A stretch of 64,000 bases of DNA, from assembly GCF_041821145.1 (NCBI RefSeq), contig NZ_JBGUBC010000003.1, positions 1 through 64,000 of the forward strand. The letters run 5' to 3'. This stretch comes from Halopenitus sp041821145 (GTDB taxonomy: Archaea > Halobacteriota > Halobacteria > Halobacteriales > Haloferacaceae). Made by a program: the position numbers and the translations under genes. The notes below the pieces were generated by a model. That model saw only the letters and a list, made by a program, of their open reading frames with translations. It did no database searches and was not told the DNA's origin. This document shows, in pieces, positions 53,533 through 62,557 of the stretch (position 1 is its first letter; every line of letters starts with the position of its first letter).

Positions 53533-54198
53533 TCAGTAGACGACGAGCGCCAGATACAGCTGTCCGATCCCTGCAAGAACCATCACCACGCCGGCGAGTT
53601 GTTTCAACCGACCCGAGTACGCCATGATCCGCCCGGCGTTCGAGAGCAGGCCGACCCCGGTCGCGACGGTGGTAGCGACCATCAACGCCGCGACGACCCC
53701 TGCGTAGGTAGCCACGAGGAGGATCGCGACGTCGGTCGGCAAGGCGATCGCCCGGGCGATCACGGCGAGGAATATCGGGGCCACACAGCCCGCCCCGGCA
53801 AGCGCGTAGCCCGCGCCGAAGAGGCCGAACCCGAGTACGCTTGACCGCCGCTTCGGCAGGGGAATCGACAGGGACGGCGCGCGCCCGGTCACGACGAGCA
53901 GCCCGAAGACGACGAGCAGGCCGCCCACGAGCGACTCGAAGATCGTGATGTTCGAGAGCGTCGAGTTCCCGATCCGCACGGTCGCGCCGGCAAGGGCGCC
54001 GAACATAGCTAACACTCCACCCCCGGCCGCAATGCCGCGGATCCCCGCGCCGCTGATCGAGGCCTCGTCCGTCTCGACCTGGTTCACGTAGAAGCCGACG
54101 TATCCCGGCAACAGCGGATAAGCACACGGCGAGAAGAACGTCGCCACGCCGGCAGTGAGTGCAAACGGCAGGTTCGTCACGAGCGTGGCGTCGGTCAT
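53533..54198 (-). CDS. CcdA-type cytochrome c biogenesis / thiol-disulfide transporter
   Basis: A 221-residue membrane protein with six segments. The two conserved cysteines are in FFSPCAYPLLPGYVGFY (about 21-37) and GYALAGAGCVAPIFLAV (about 130-146), the CcdA/DsbD-gamma arrangement that carries electrons from cytoplasmic thioredoxin across the membrane. It overlaps the TlpA-like gene by 4 bp, its likely redox partner outside the membrane. Confidence 0.92.
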   Translation of the reverse strand: MTDATLVTNLPFALTAGVATFFSPCAYPLLPGYVGFYVNQVETDEASISGAGIRGIAAGGGVLAMFGALAGATVRIGNSTLSNITIFESLVGGLLVVFGLLVVTGRAPSLSIPLPKRRSSVLGFGLFGAGYALAGAGCVAPIFLAVIARAIALPTDVAILLVATYAGVVAALMVATTVATGVGLLSNAGRIMAYSGRLKQLAGVVMVLAGIGQLYLALVVY

Positions 54199-54734
54199 TG
54201 GTCCCGAACGTTCTCGATGGCGGTAACGAGTTCGTCGGCCGTGTGGACGCCCGACTCCGACCAGCGAACCCGGCCGGTGGCGTCGATCGCGACGGCCGTC
54301 GGGTACGCTCCGACGTCGAGTTTCGAGGCGAGTTCCGCGGTCGGATCCGCGCCGACCAACCAGTCGCCGTCGTGCTCGCGCCACCAGTCGGCGATCTCCC
54401 CTTCGGTCACCGATCGACCGACGGCCTCCGTCGTGACGGAGACGAATCGGACGTCGTCGCCGATCCGATCGTTCGCTTCGCCGAGCGCTGGCATCTGCTC
54501 GATACAGGGTGGACACCACGTCCCGAAGAAGTCGACGAACGTCGCCCGATCGGGCGCGGGGATCGTGACCTCTCCGTCCCGGCTCCCCGGTGCCTCGATC
54601 GTGTCGATCGTGACCGGATCGACGGGTTCGATCCCGGGACCGAGCACTGCCGGTGCGTTCCCGGTCGCGAGCAGTCCGGCTCCACCGAGCGCGCCCGCAC
54701 TCGCGATCCCGGCGAGGAGGTTGCGGCGTCGCAT
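54195..54734 (-). CDS. TlpA-like thioredoxin-fold protein, exported
   Basis: A 179-residue protein with an N-terminal Tat-type signal (RRRNLLAGIASAGALGGAGLL) and a thioredoxin domain with active site FFGTWCPPCIEQMPAL (about 69-84, CPPC). TlpA/ResA relatives reduce apocytochrome c or copper-site cysteines outside the cytoplasm. The gene sits between CcdA and SCO1 genes: the three form a likely operon for maturation of extracytoplasmic copper or haem proteins. Confidence 0.9.
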   Translation of the reverse strand: MRRRNLLAGIASAGALGGAGLLATGNAPAVLGPGIEPVDPVTIDTIEAPGSRDGEVTIPAPDRATFVDFFGTWCPPCIEQMPALGEANDRIGDDVRFVSVTTEAVGRSVTEGEIADWWREHDGDWLVGADPTAELASKLDVGAYPTAVAIDATGRVRWSESGVHTADELVTAIENVRDQ

Positions 54735-54735
54735 C

Positions 54736-55419
54736 CTATCCGTTCACCACCCGTTCAAAGTCGCTCACGACGGTGTCGACATCCACGCTCGATCCGTTCG
54801 GGTACGCCCGTTCGACGATCCCCCGCTCGTTGGCGAGCAGGATGAGTCCGTAGTGGGGAAACCGGTATTCCAGGTTTTCGTAGTCGTCGGCGGGGGCCTT
54901 TTTGATCTTCAGGCCGAACTCATCCTCGATGAGCGTTTGGCCCGCCTCGTAGCTTTCCGGCCGCAGGAAGTGCCAGTTACCGGTCTCGAGGTTCACGCCC
55001 TGCTGGCCGGCGTACTCGCGGAGGACGGCTGCCGTGTCCCGCTCGGGGTCGAAGGTGATCGGGAGGAAGGCGGCTTCGTCGCTGTATCCGTCCTCCGCGG
55101 CGACGGCCTGCGCGCGTCGGAGTCGGAGGATGAGCGCGGGACAGACGCCGTCGGGGCAGCTCGTATAAAAGAAGGTCAGCAGGACGGCCCGCTCGCCCTC
55201 GAACGATTCGGTCGAGATTTCCTCACTGGCGATCGGATCGGGCAGACTGACCGCCGGGAGCTCGTCGCCGTAGCTCGGGTGGACGGACTCGCTCAGGTCC
55301 TGTTCTGGCGGCCCGAGGACGGTGTCGTCGTTGCCCGTCCCCGGAACCATGCCGAGACAGCCCGCGGTGGCAACGGCGCCGGAGGTCGCAAGCGAACGTA
55401 AATAGTGACGACGGTCCAT
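54736..55419 (-). CDS. SCO1/SenC family copper-chaperone-like lipoprotein
   Basis: A 227-residue protein with a Tat/lipobox signal (DRRHYLRSLATSGAVATAGC, Cys20 or so). The SCO fold includes FFYTSCPDGVCPALILRL (about 83-100), where the paired cysteines (CxxxC) bind copper or act in thiol exchange, and YRFPHYGLILLANERGIV with the third ligand His. SCO proteins help assemble the CuA site of cytochrome oxidase. The ATG at 55419 has a TATA box at 55441-55448. It is the first gene of the CcdA-TlpA-SCO1 cluster. Confidence 0.9.
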   Translation of the reverse strand: MDRRHYLRSLATSGAVATAGCLGMVPGTGNDDTVLGPPEQDLSESVHPSYGDELPAVSLPDPIASEEISTESFEGERAVLLTFFYTSCPDGVCPALILRLRRAQAVAAEDGYSDEAAFLPITFDPERDTAAVLREYAGQQGVNLETGNWHFLRPESYEAGQTLIEDEFGLKIKKAPADDYENLEYRFPHYGLILLANERGIVERAYPNGSSVDVDTVVSDFERVVNG

Positions 55420-55440
55420 AGTTGTGGATACGTCGCAGTA

Positions 55441-55448
55441 CATAAATG
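55441..55448 (-). promoter_or_regulatory. TATA box of the SCO1-TlpA-CcdA cluster
   Basis: CATTTATG on the minus strand, centred 25.5 nt before the SCO1 ATG at 55419. It is the only clear promoter for the three genes, so they are probably one transcript. Confidence 0.6.
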
Positions 55449-55489
55449 CGCCTCGTTGATCTCTGGTGTGCACAAAGCGCGCCAGAACA

Positions 55490-55503
55490 CCCATTACAAT
55501 GGG
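55490..55503. promoter_or_regulatory. Perfect palindrome over the ferritin-like gene promoter
   Basis: CCCATTACAATGGG, a perfect inverted repeat of 6-bp arms around AC, centred about 26 nt before the ATG at 55523. It covers the TATA position itself, so a protein bound there would exclude TBP. It is a good operator candidate. Confidence 0.55.
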
Positions 55504-55522
55504 CCGAGTACCTCGATGCGTC

Positions 55523-55978
55523 ATGTCCAAAGAGCGCGTGATCGAGTTGCTACGCAAGGCGTACGGCGACGAAATCGAGACGGTGATGAACTATCAGACG
55601 AACGCGATCGTCCTCGATGGCGTTCGCGCCGAGGAGATCAAACAGAGCCTGGAGGTCGATATTCAGGAGGAACTCGGCCACGCCGAACAGCTCGGACAGC
55701 GGCTCAAACAGCTCGATGCGCGACCGCCGGGATCGGCGGAGTTCACCGCCCGACAGGACTCGCTTCAGCCGCCGGCGGATTCCACGGACGTGCTCGCGGT
55801 CATCCAGGGTGTCCTTGACGCCGAGGAGGATGCGATCGATACCTATCGAGATCTGATCGACGCCGCGCAGGCGGCGAACGACCCCGTCACCGAGGATCTG
55901 GCCATAACGGTCCTTGCCGACGAGGAGGCCCATCGAACCGAGTTCCGCGGGTTCGAGAAGGAATATCGGAGCGAATGA
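55523..55978 (+). CDS. Ferritin-like domain protein (bacterioferritin-like)
   Basis: A 151-residue four-helix protein. ELLRKAYGDEIETVMNYQTNAIVLDGVRA (blocks around 8-36) and VDIQEELGHAEQLGQRL (about 44-60) carry the first half of the di-iron ligands (Glu and ExxH), and VLDAEEDAIDTYRDLI with LADEEAHRTEFRGFE (about 134-148) the second. This is the ferritin/rubrerythrin di-iron signature; iron storage or peroxide removal is likely. The promoter is overlain by a palindrome, suggesting metal or redox control. Confidence 0.88.
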   Translation: MSKERVIELLRKAYGDEIETVMNYQTNAIVLDGVRAEEIKQSLEVDIQEELGHAEQLGQRLKQLDARPPGSAEFTARQDSLQPPADSTDVLAVIQGVLDAEEDAIDTYRDLIDAAQAANDPVTEDLAITVLADEEAHRTEFRGFEKEYRSE

Positions 55979-56121
55979 GGTACTCGCGAAGCGGCTGAGG
56001 TACTCTCGGAGCGGATGACGTGGGGGCCGCGAAACGGTAGCACGTTTTGAACCGATCCGGCCGCCTCAGCTCGTCGGGGCCATCCCGAGCGATTCAAACC
56101 GATCGGGGCGTATCACACGGT

Positions 56122-57123
56122 ATGAACGGAGACGACGCCCCGGAGGGAGATTCCTCCGAGGATTCACACGAACACGTCGTGCCGGGCAGCGAGGAGGAGA
56201 TCGCCACCCCGGACGTGCGCGGCCCGGACTTCCGCGGGGAACTCGACATTCAGGAGTTACTCGACACGTACGCGACCACCGGGTTTCAGGCCACCCAGCT
56301 CGCTGAGGGGATCGAGATCGCAAAGCGAATGCGGGAGGAGGACGCGACGATCTATCTCACCTTCACCTCGAACATCGTCTCCTCGGGGCTTCGCGAGACG
56401 ATCGCCTACCTCGTCCGCAAGGGATACGTCGACGTGATCATCACGACCTCCGGCTCACTGACCGAGGACGTGATCAAGACGGCTAAACCCTTTAAGATGG
56501 GCGAGTGGGACGCCGACGAGGTCGAACTTCGCGATCGCGGGATCAACCGCCTCGGCAACATCTTCGTCCCCTCCGATCGCTACGTGTGGCTTGAGGAGTA
56601 CCTCTACGACTTCTTCGACGACTTCTTCGCCGACGAGAAGGTTCGGACGCCGACCGCCTTCGCTCGGGAGATCGGAGAAACGCTCGATGATGAGGACTCG
56701 GTGTTAAAACAGGCTGCGGACAACGACGTGCCGGTGTACTGTCCCGCCCTGACCGACGCCGAGGTCGGAAACTTCCTCTACTACTACCGGCAGGGCTACG
56801 ACTCCGAGGTCGGGATCGAGATCCTCGACGACTACGATTCGATCATCGAGGACGGCCTACTCGCCGAGACAACCGGCCTCATCGCGGTCGGCGGTGGCGT
56901 GCCGAAACACCACGCCATCATGACGAACCTCTTTCGTGGCGGCGCCGATCATGCCGTCTACATCTCCACCGGGATGGAGGGTGACGGGTCGCTTTCGGGG
57001 GCACCGCCGAGCGAGGCCGTCTCCTGGGGGAAGATCAAAGACGACGAGGAGACGAACTACACCCAGATCGAGGCCGAAGCAACCCTCGTGTTCCCGCTTT
57101 TGGTGGCCGGCGCGTTCGTCTGA
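56122..57123 (+). CDS. dys: Deoxyhypusine synthase
   Basis: A 333-residue enzyme that, with NAD and spermidine (or an archaeal variant donor), modifies a lysine of aIF5A to deoxyhypusine. It shows IYLTFTSNIVSSGLRETIAYL (about 76-96), DVIITTSGSLTEDVIKTAKPF (about 103-123) and GLIAVGGGVPKHHAIMTNLF (about 252-271), with the catalytic Lys. The C-terminal VYISTGMEGDGSLSGAPPSEAVSWGKI is typical. An acidic 25-residue N-terminal tail is added. The length suits archaeal DHS. Confidence 0.95.
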   Translation: MNGDDAPEGDSSEDSHEHVVPGSEEEIATPDVRGPDFRGELDIQELLDTYATTGFQATQLAEGIEIAKRMREEDATIYLTFTSNIVSSGLRETIAYLVRKGYVDVIITTSGSLTEDVIKTAKPFKMGEWDADEVELRDRGINRLGNIFVPSDRYVWLEEYLYDFFDDFFADEKVRTPTAFAREIGETLDDEDSVLKQAADNDVPVYCPALTDAEVGNFLYYYRQGYDSEVGIEILDDYDSIIEDGLLAETTGLIAVGGGVPKHHAIMTNLFRGGADHAVYISTGMEGDGSLSGAPPSEAVSWGKIKDDEETNYTQIEAEATLVFPLLVAGAFV

Positions 57124-57234
57124 CACGACTCGCTCCGGACCACCCGGACGTGAGAGCTACTGACGTCCGATACCGGTGGCGTCCGCGCGGCTCCTCCGAT
57201 ACGGTTTTGGGTGCTCCCGAAAAAGCCAATTCAA

Positions 57235-58608
57235 ATGCTGTCGCGACAGTTCGTTCGGGAGAACCCTGAGACGGTCCGCAAGGCCCTCGATCACAAGGGC
57301 GTCGACGTCGATCTCGACCGGATCCTTGAGATCGACGAAGAGTGGCGGGAACTGAAATCGCGCGGCGACGACCTCCGTCACGAGCGCAACGAGGTGTCCT
57401 CGCGGATCGGTCGCCTGAAAGGGGAGGGCAAGGAGGAGGCGGCCCAGGAGGCCATCGAGCGTTCCCAGGAACTCAAAGCGGAACTCCAGGAGATCGAAGA
57501 ACGCGCAGAACAACTCGAAGACGAACTGGAGAAGTCGCTTTTGACTCTCCCGCAGATTCCCGACGACTCGGTTCCGGTCGGCGCCGACGAGTCCGAAAAC
57601 GTCGAGCGTCGCCGTGAACTGTTCGACGATATTCGAGATCTGCCCGAGGAGATAATTTCGCATTACGACCTCGGCGAGCAACTCGAGATCCTCGATTTCG
57701 ATCGTGGCGCCAAGGTGAGCGGCGGCGGCTACTACTTCGCGAAGGGGGATGGCGCGAGACTCGAACACGCTCTCGTGCAGTTCATGCTCGACGTTCACCG
57801 CGAGCAGGGCTATCACGACGTCTTTCCGCCGATTCCGATCAACAGCCAGTCCATGCAGGGAACCGGCCAGTTCCCGAAGTTCACCGAGGACGCCTACCGG
57901 ATCGAGGGTTCGAACGACGAGCCCTACGAGGATGACGACCTGTGGCTGCTTCCGACTGCCGAGGTTCCCGTCACTAACCTCCATCGCGACGAGATCCTCC
58001 TGTCTGAAGATCTCCCGCTCAAATACCAGGCCTACTCGCCGAACTTCAGACAGGAGGCGGGCGAACACGGCACCGAGACCCGCGGAATCGTCCGCGTTCA
58101 CCAGTTCAACAAAGTCGAGATGGTCAACTTCGTCCGGCCCGAGGACAGCGACGATCGCTTCGAGGGACTCCTCGCGGAGGCCGAGGAGGTCCTGCGACGC
58201 CTTGAGTTGCCCTATCGGATCCTCGAAATGTGTACCGGGGATCTCGGATTCACCCAGGCGAAGAAGTACGACATCGAGGTCTGGGCGCCGGGCGACGACA
58301 TGCCCGACGGCCCCGACCGCGGCGGACGGTGGCTCGAGGTCTCGAGCGTCTCCAACTTCGAGGAGTTCCAGGCTCGTCGTGCGGAGATCCGCTATCGCGA
58401 GGAACACCATGAGTCCGCCGAGTTCCTCCACACGCTCAACGGGTCCGGGCTCGCCGTCCCGCGCGTGGTGGTGGCGATCCTGGAGTACTACCAGAACACC
58501 GATGGAACGGTGACAATCCCCGAGGCGCTCCGTCCGTACATGGGCGGACTCGAGCGCATCGAGGGTCACGATTCAGTCGGAGAATCAGCGCTCGGCAGCG
58601 GAGACTGA
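57235..58608 (+). CDS. serS: Seryl-tRNA synthetase
   Basis: A 457-residue class II aminoacyl-tRNA synthetase of the common (bacterial/eukaryotic-like) type, not the methanogen variant. The N-terminal antiparallel coiled coil (about 30-110) contacts the long arm of tRNA-Ser. Motif 2 is YSPNFRQEAGEHGTETRGIVRVHQF (blocks around 268-291), motif 3 VSSVSNFEEFQARRAEIRYR (about 380-399). The ATG at 57235 begins the canonical LSRQFVRENPE; a start 8 codons upstream has no homology support. Confidence 0.96.
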   Translation: MLSRQFVRENPETVRKALDHKGVDVDLDRILEIDEEWRELKSRGDDLRHERNEVSSRIGRLKGEGKEEAAQEAIERSQELKAELQEIEERAEQLEDELEKSLLTLPQIPDDSVPVGADESENVERRRELFDDIRDLPEEIISHYDLGEQLEILDFDRGAKVSGGGYYFAKGDGARLEHALVQFMLDVHREQGYHDVFPPIPINSQSMQGTGQFPKFTEDAYRIEGSNDEPYEDDDLWLLPTAEVPVTNLHRDEILLSEDLPLKYQAYSPNFRQEAGEHGTETRGIVRVHQFNKVEMVNFVRPEDSDDRFEGLLAEAEEVLRRLELPYRILEMCTGDLGFTQAKKYDIEVWAPGDDMPDGPDRGGRWLEVSSVSNFEEFQARRAEIRYREEHHESAEFLHTLNGSGLAVPRVVVAILEYYQNTDGTVTIPEALRPYMGGLERIEGHDSVGESALGSGD

Positions 58609-58664
58609 GCGCCGGCCCTCGTTGACGACCGTTCACGAACGCCGTTTCGATCGCTTACAGGCGC

Positions 58665-59012
58665 TTATAGGAATTCGCGAACCTCCGAATACCACATGTC
58701 GTGGTGGTCGATGGCATCGAGACGCTCCGCGATCTCGACCGCGAGCACGTGCCAGCAGCGCTGGCCCGGATCGTCGTCGTCGAGATTGTACCGCGCGTCC
58801 GCACACGTACACTCGCCCTCTTCAACTACGTACTCGTCCTCGTGGCCGACGACGACGGTGAAGTCCCGATATTGCTTCACCCGACGCTCCGCGACGGCCT
58901 CGATTGCCCGCGTACCGCGATCGCCGTGCGCCTCGACGATCGCCGTGGCTATCGGTCCCGTCAGTTCGCCCGTCTCCGCAAGCGCCGCGTGCCAGTCGTC
59001 GACCGAGTCCAC
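58665..59012 (-). CDS. SWIM zinc-finger protein
   Basis: A 115-residue protein whose second half carries ECTCADARYNLDDDDPGQRCWHVLAVEIAERL (blocks around 65-96). The CxC...CxH pattern is the SWIM zinc-finger type, found in DNA-binding or regulatory proteins. The first half, with TAIVEAHGDRGTRAIEAVAERRVKQYRDFTVVVG, is unlike known domains I recognise. The GTG at 59012 is preferred to a TTG nine codons upstream because GCAAAACGG (AT-rich) is centred about 26 nt before it. The role is unknown; haloarchaea encode several such proteins. Confidence 0.78.
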   Translation of the reverse strand: MDSVDDWHAALAETGELTGPIATAIVEAHGDRGTRAIEAVAERRVKQYRDFTVVVGHEDEYVVEEGECTCADARYNLDDDDPGQRCWHVLAVEIAERLDAIDHHDMWYSEVREFL

Positions 59013-59110
59013 GCATCGGGGTTCAGGAGGCAACGGCAAAACGGCGTCGGTGCGTTCGGACCCGCACGTCGGAACGCCCCGCTTTTAGGGTCGCCGGGCG
59101 AAGCCCACGC

Positions 59111-60235
59111 ATGGAACTGGAGGAGGGCGGCGTCGTCATCGAAGTGCCGGAATCGCGAGATGGCGCGAGCGAGGGAACCGGCGAGGGCGTCTTCTTCAAC
59201 CCGACACAGGAGCTGAACCGCGACGTAACCGTCGCCGTGTTGCGGGCCTACCGCGATCGGGAACCGCGCGCGGAGTCGTATCTCGATGCGATGACGGCTT
59301 CCGGCGTTCGCGGCGTACGCGCGGCCAGGGAGGGATACGACGTCACGTGTGTTGACATCGATCAAGACGCGGTCGAGTTAGCTCGGTCGAATCTGGAGCG
59401 AAACGGCCTGGACGGGGCCGTCCACCACCGCGACGTCAACGCGCTGCTTCATGAGGGCGTCTTCGACGTGGTCGATCTCGACCCCTACGGGACGCCGATT
59501 CCGTTCGTGGATGCCGCGTTCGCGAACGCGCGAAATCTCGTGTGTGTGACCGCGACCGACACCGCGCCGCTTTGTGGCGCCCATCAACGCTCGGGGATCA
59601 GAAAGTACGGTGTGGTGCCACAAAACACCGACTACCATCCCGAGATGGGGCTTCGAACGTTGCTTTCCGCACTCGTCCGAACCGCTGCACGATACGATAT
59701 GGCCGCACGTCCGATCTGTTCGCACGTCTCGCGCCACTACGTCCGGACGTATCTCGAACTCGAAGGCGGCGCCCGCGCGGCCGACGACCGTCTCGAGGAA
59801 CTCGGCTACGTCCACCACTGTGAGGACTGTCTCCACCGGACCCACGAGTATGGACTGATCGCCGCCGCCGATCGTCCCACGCGCTGTCCGCGATGTGACT
59901 CCAAGCGATATCTCGATGCCGGACCGCTCTGGCTCGGTCAGGTGGCCGACTCCGAGTTCGTTCGCGACGTTCTCGACGCGATAGACGACGGGATGGGTGA
60001 GGCGAAGCGTGCCCGGAAGCTTCTCTCGCAGGTTGCAGTCGAACTGGACACGCCGACCCACTACGACCAACATCGACTGTACAAACAGTGGAGCGAGCCC
60101 GCGATCGCCATGGACGAGTTCCTCGACCGGCTTCGGGCGGCCGGACACGATGCCACGCGAGCCCACTATCGCGGTACCGCGTTCAAGACACCGGCGTCGA
60201 TCCCGGAGATTCGCGAGGCGGTCCTGGGCGAGTGA
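59111..60235 (+). CDS. trm1: tRNA (guanine26-N2)-dimethyltransferase
   Basis: A 374-residue SAM-dependent enzyme that makes m2G/m2,2G at position 26 of tRNAs. GEGVFFNPTQELNRDVTV (about 24-41) and YLDAMTASGVRGVRAAREG (about 57-75) form the SAM-binding start; FDVVDLDPYGTPIPFVDAAF (about 118-137) carries the DPYG catalytic motif. A zinc site is formed by HCEDC (about 237-241) and RCPRCDSK (about 258-265). CTTTTAG about 26 nt upstream supports the ATG. Confidence 0.95.
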   Translation: MELEEGGVVIEVPESRDGASEGTGEGVFFNPTQELNRDVTVAVLRAYRDREPRAESYLDAMTASGVRGVRAAREGYDVTCVDIDQDAVELARSNLERNGLDGAVHHRDVNALLHEGVFDVVDLDPYGTPIPFVDAAFANARNLVCVTATDTAPLCGAHQRSGIRKYGVVPQNTDYHPEMGLRTLLSALVRTAARYDMAARPICSHVSRHYVRTYLELEGGARAADDRLEELGYVHHCEDCLHRTHEYGLIAAADRPTRCPRCDSKRYLDAGPLWLGQVADSEFVRDVLDAIDDGMGEAKRARKLLSQVAVELDTPTHYDQHRLYKQWSEPAIAMDEFLDRLRAAGHDATRAHYRGTAFKTPASIPEIREAVLGE

Positions 60236-60266
60236 GACCCCCTGGCTTTTGTACGATAGCGCCGAA

Positions 60267-61541
60267 GTGTTCGACGTGCGCGCCACGATCGACGCGACCG
60301 TCGAGACGCTCCGAGCGATAGTCAGGACGGTTCAAGACGAGGACGTCACGTTCCTGGCCGCAAGCGTCGCCTACTACGCATTCATCTCGCTCATTCCCTC
60401 GCTTTTGCTGCTCGTCTCGGTCGCGAGCTTTCTCCTCGGTGACGCGTTCGCGGCCGCCGTATTGGCTGGGAGCCGCCAGTTCCTCACCCCGGTCGGCCAG
60501 GACGCCGTCACGACCGCGATCGCCTCCGCGGAGGGACGAACCGGTGCGACCCTCCTCGGCGCGGCCGTGCTCGTCTGGTCCACTCTCAAGGTGTTTCGCG
60601 GACTCGATACCGCCTTTCGGGAGGTCTACGGCGGTGAAGAACCCTCGACCTTTCTGGAGGAGTTCTCCGATGCCGTCTCCGTCGCGGTCGGGATCGGGTC
60701 CGGCATCGTGGTGATGGTCGTCATAGGGGCCCTGATCGCGACGCCAGGGATCGGCCGGCTGACCGGGGTCGCCCGGATCGCCGAGATCGTCGGCTTCCTC
60801 GTGTTGCCCCTGGTTCTCACGATCGTCTTCGTTCCGATGTACTATATCCTCCCGAACCGACGGATGACGGTCCGGGAAGCGCTTCCCGGGGCCGTCCTGG
60901 CGGCGGTCGGATGGACGCTGCTCCAGGCGGGCTTTCAACTCTATGCGGCCGGCGCCGGACAGTATCAGGTGTACGGAGTTCTCGGCGGGATCCTCCTTCT
61001 CGTCACCTGGCTGTATCTCGCCGCGATCGTCATCATCGTCGGCGCCGTCTGCAACGCCGTGCTTGCGGACCGGCAACTCCAAGGGGGGCCCGACCGAGCC
61101 ACCGATATGGGCGACCGCGAGGACACCGACGCGCGCGCCGCGGACGAGAAGGAGACGCCACGTGGCGCACCCGACGTCGCCGAACTCCACGAGGAGGTCA
61201 CCGGACTCCGTGCGGACTTCGAGGCGTTCGAGGACGACGTCGAACGGCGAACCGTTGATAGACCCCGGCTCGAAACGGAGCTCAAGGCGTACGTTCGTCG
61301 GCGGATGCGCCGCGGACACGCCCGCGGATGGGGACCGTATCTGGTGTTGCTGTACGGGACGGTCCTCACCCTCGGCGCGTTCTACTTCCTCGAAGGGATC
61401 TACGCGATCGCCGCGATGCTCATCCTTGGGCTCTCGACGCTCGGGCTCTATACTCTGTTCGTCATCGTCGGGATCGGGTTCAATGCGCTCGAAGCGCCGG
61501 GGAAGGCGATCGACTACGTCCGCGACCGCGGCGAGGAGTGA
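60267..61541 (+). CDS. YihY/BrkB family membrane protein
   Basis: A 424-residue membrane protein of the YihY/BrkB (formerly RNase BN) family. Six segments form the family core, with FLAASVAYYAFISLIPSLLLLVS (blocks around 31-52), YGVLGGILLLVTWLYLAAIVIIVG and PNRRMTVREALPGAVLAAVGWTLL as conserved blocks. A charged stretch (about 275-345, including a short coiled coil) follows, then two more membrane segments (about 355-410) that standard family members lack. Function is unknown. The GTG at 60267 is supported by CTTTTGTA about 25 nt upstream. The PAP2 gene starts 2 nt after its stop. Confidence 0.88.
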   Translation: MFDVRATIDATVETLRAIVRTVQDEDVTFLAASVAYYAFISLIPSLLLLVSVASFLLGDAFAAAVLAGSRQFLTPVGQDAVTTAIASAEGRTGATLLGAAVLVWSTLKVFRGLDTAFREVYGGEEPSTFLEEFSDAVSVAVGIGSGIVVMVVIGALIATPGIGRLTGVARIAEIVGFLVLPLVLTIVFVPMYYILPNRRMTVREALPGAVLAAVGWTLLQAGFQLYAAGAGQYQVYGVLGGILLLVTWLYLAAIVIIVGAVCNAVLADRQLQGGPDRATDMGDREDTDARAADEKETPRGAPDVAELHEEVTGLRADFEAFEDDVERRTVDRPRLETELKAYVRRRMRRGHARGWGPYLVLLYGTVLTLGAFYFLEGIYAIAAMLILGLSTLGLYTLFVIVGIGFNALEAPGKAIDYVRDRGEE

Positions 61542-61543
61542 TA

Positions 61544-62470
61544 ATGACGCGCGGCATCGGCGAGTCCGCGGTCGTCGACGCGCTACCGGACGCTGCCGTC
61601 GTGGCCGGAGCGGCAGTCACTACGCTCGGCGACACGTGGTTCGTTTTCGTCCTGCTGGCGGCTACCTATTGGTTCCTCCCGTCGCGACTGGCGCGCGATC
61701 CGCGTCGATCGGGGGCTACGCTCGTCGCGATCGTGACCGGCACGCTCGCGGCACTCACACTGTTGAAGGTCGGGATCGGCGTCCCCCGTCCGCCCGCGGC
61801 GGCGTCACCGGCGCCACCACCCGACTGGCTCCCGACCGTCCTCGAGGGCTGGTTCGCGGGAGTGACCGAATCCGACGGGTTCGGGTTCCCGAGCGGACAC
61901 GCGACAAGCGCCGCCGTGACCTATCTCGGGTTGGCGGCCGTCCTCGATAAGTGGCACGGACCCCGGACGCGGTTCTTCCTCGCCAGCATCGTCGTGGTCG
62001 CCGTGGGGGTTTCACGCGTGGTTCTGGAGGTACACTATCTCGTCGACATCCTCGCCGGCTGGCTACTCGGTGCGGCTCTGTTGGTTGCCGGACTCGCGCT
62101 TGCCGGGAACCGCTCGTCGACGCGCCGCGACCTCGATCCGGGACGTCCGTTCCTTGCGGCCGCGTTCGTGGGCGTACTCGGAATGCTCGTCGCGTTCCGA
62201 CTGGGCGAGCCGGAGAGCCTCGCGATCGCGAGCGCCGCCGCCGGAACCGCTCTCGGCGGCGCCGTCGGATGGGGTCGCTGTGAGGGTTCGGAACCACCGG
62301 TCTCGATTCCGGTTGCGGTCGGTGCGTTCCTCGTCTCGGGACCGCTGTGGCTGCTCGCGTTGACGGACGTCGTTCCCTCGGTCGCCAGCGCGGTCCCCGC
62401 CTTCCTCGCGAGCGCGATCATCCTTGCGACACCACGTCTCTCGGAGCGGTTCGGCGACGATTGGTGGTAG
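61544..62470 (+). CDS. Membrane PAP2-family phosphatase
   Basis: A 308-residue membrane protein with the three motifs of the PAP2/acid phosphatase superfamily: KVGIGVPRPP (about 66-75, motif 1), GFPSGHATSAA (about 107-117, motif 2, catalytic His) and SRVVLEVHYLVDILAGWLLG (about 148-167, motif 3). Such enzymes dephosphorylate lipid phosphates, including prenyl pyrophosphates. Extra hydrophobic segments after motif 3 are present. It begins 2 nt after the BrkB-like stop, so the two membrane proteins are likely coexpressed. Confidence 0.92.
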   Translation: MTRGIGESAVVDALPDAAVVAGAAVTTLGDTWFVFVLLAATYWFLPSRLARDPRRSGATLVAIVTGTLAALTLLKVGIGVPRPPAAASPAPPPDWLPTVLEGWFAGVTESDGFGFPSGHATSAAVTYLGLAAVLDKWHGPRTRFFLASIVVVAVGVSRVVLEVHYLVDILAGWLLGAALLVAGLALAGNRSSTRRDLDPGRPFLAAAFVGVLGMLVAFRLGEPESLAIASAAAGTALGGAVGWGRCEGSEPPVSIPVAVGAFLVSGPLWLLALTDVVPSVASAVPAFLASAIILATPRLSERFGDDWW

Positions 62471-62557
62471 TGACGACTGACGGTGACGGTGATACTGAGA
62501 CGCGGTGACCACGATCAGCGAGCGTCACCACGACGCTGACGCGGCGGGATCCTCCGT

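Noticed and set aside
57157..58569. 470-residue frame antisense to serS
   Set aside because: The sense strand has all class II synthetase motifs; the antisense frame is a shadow.
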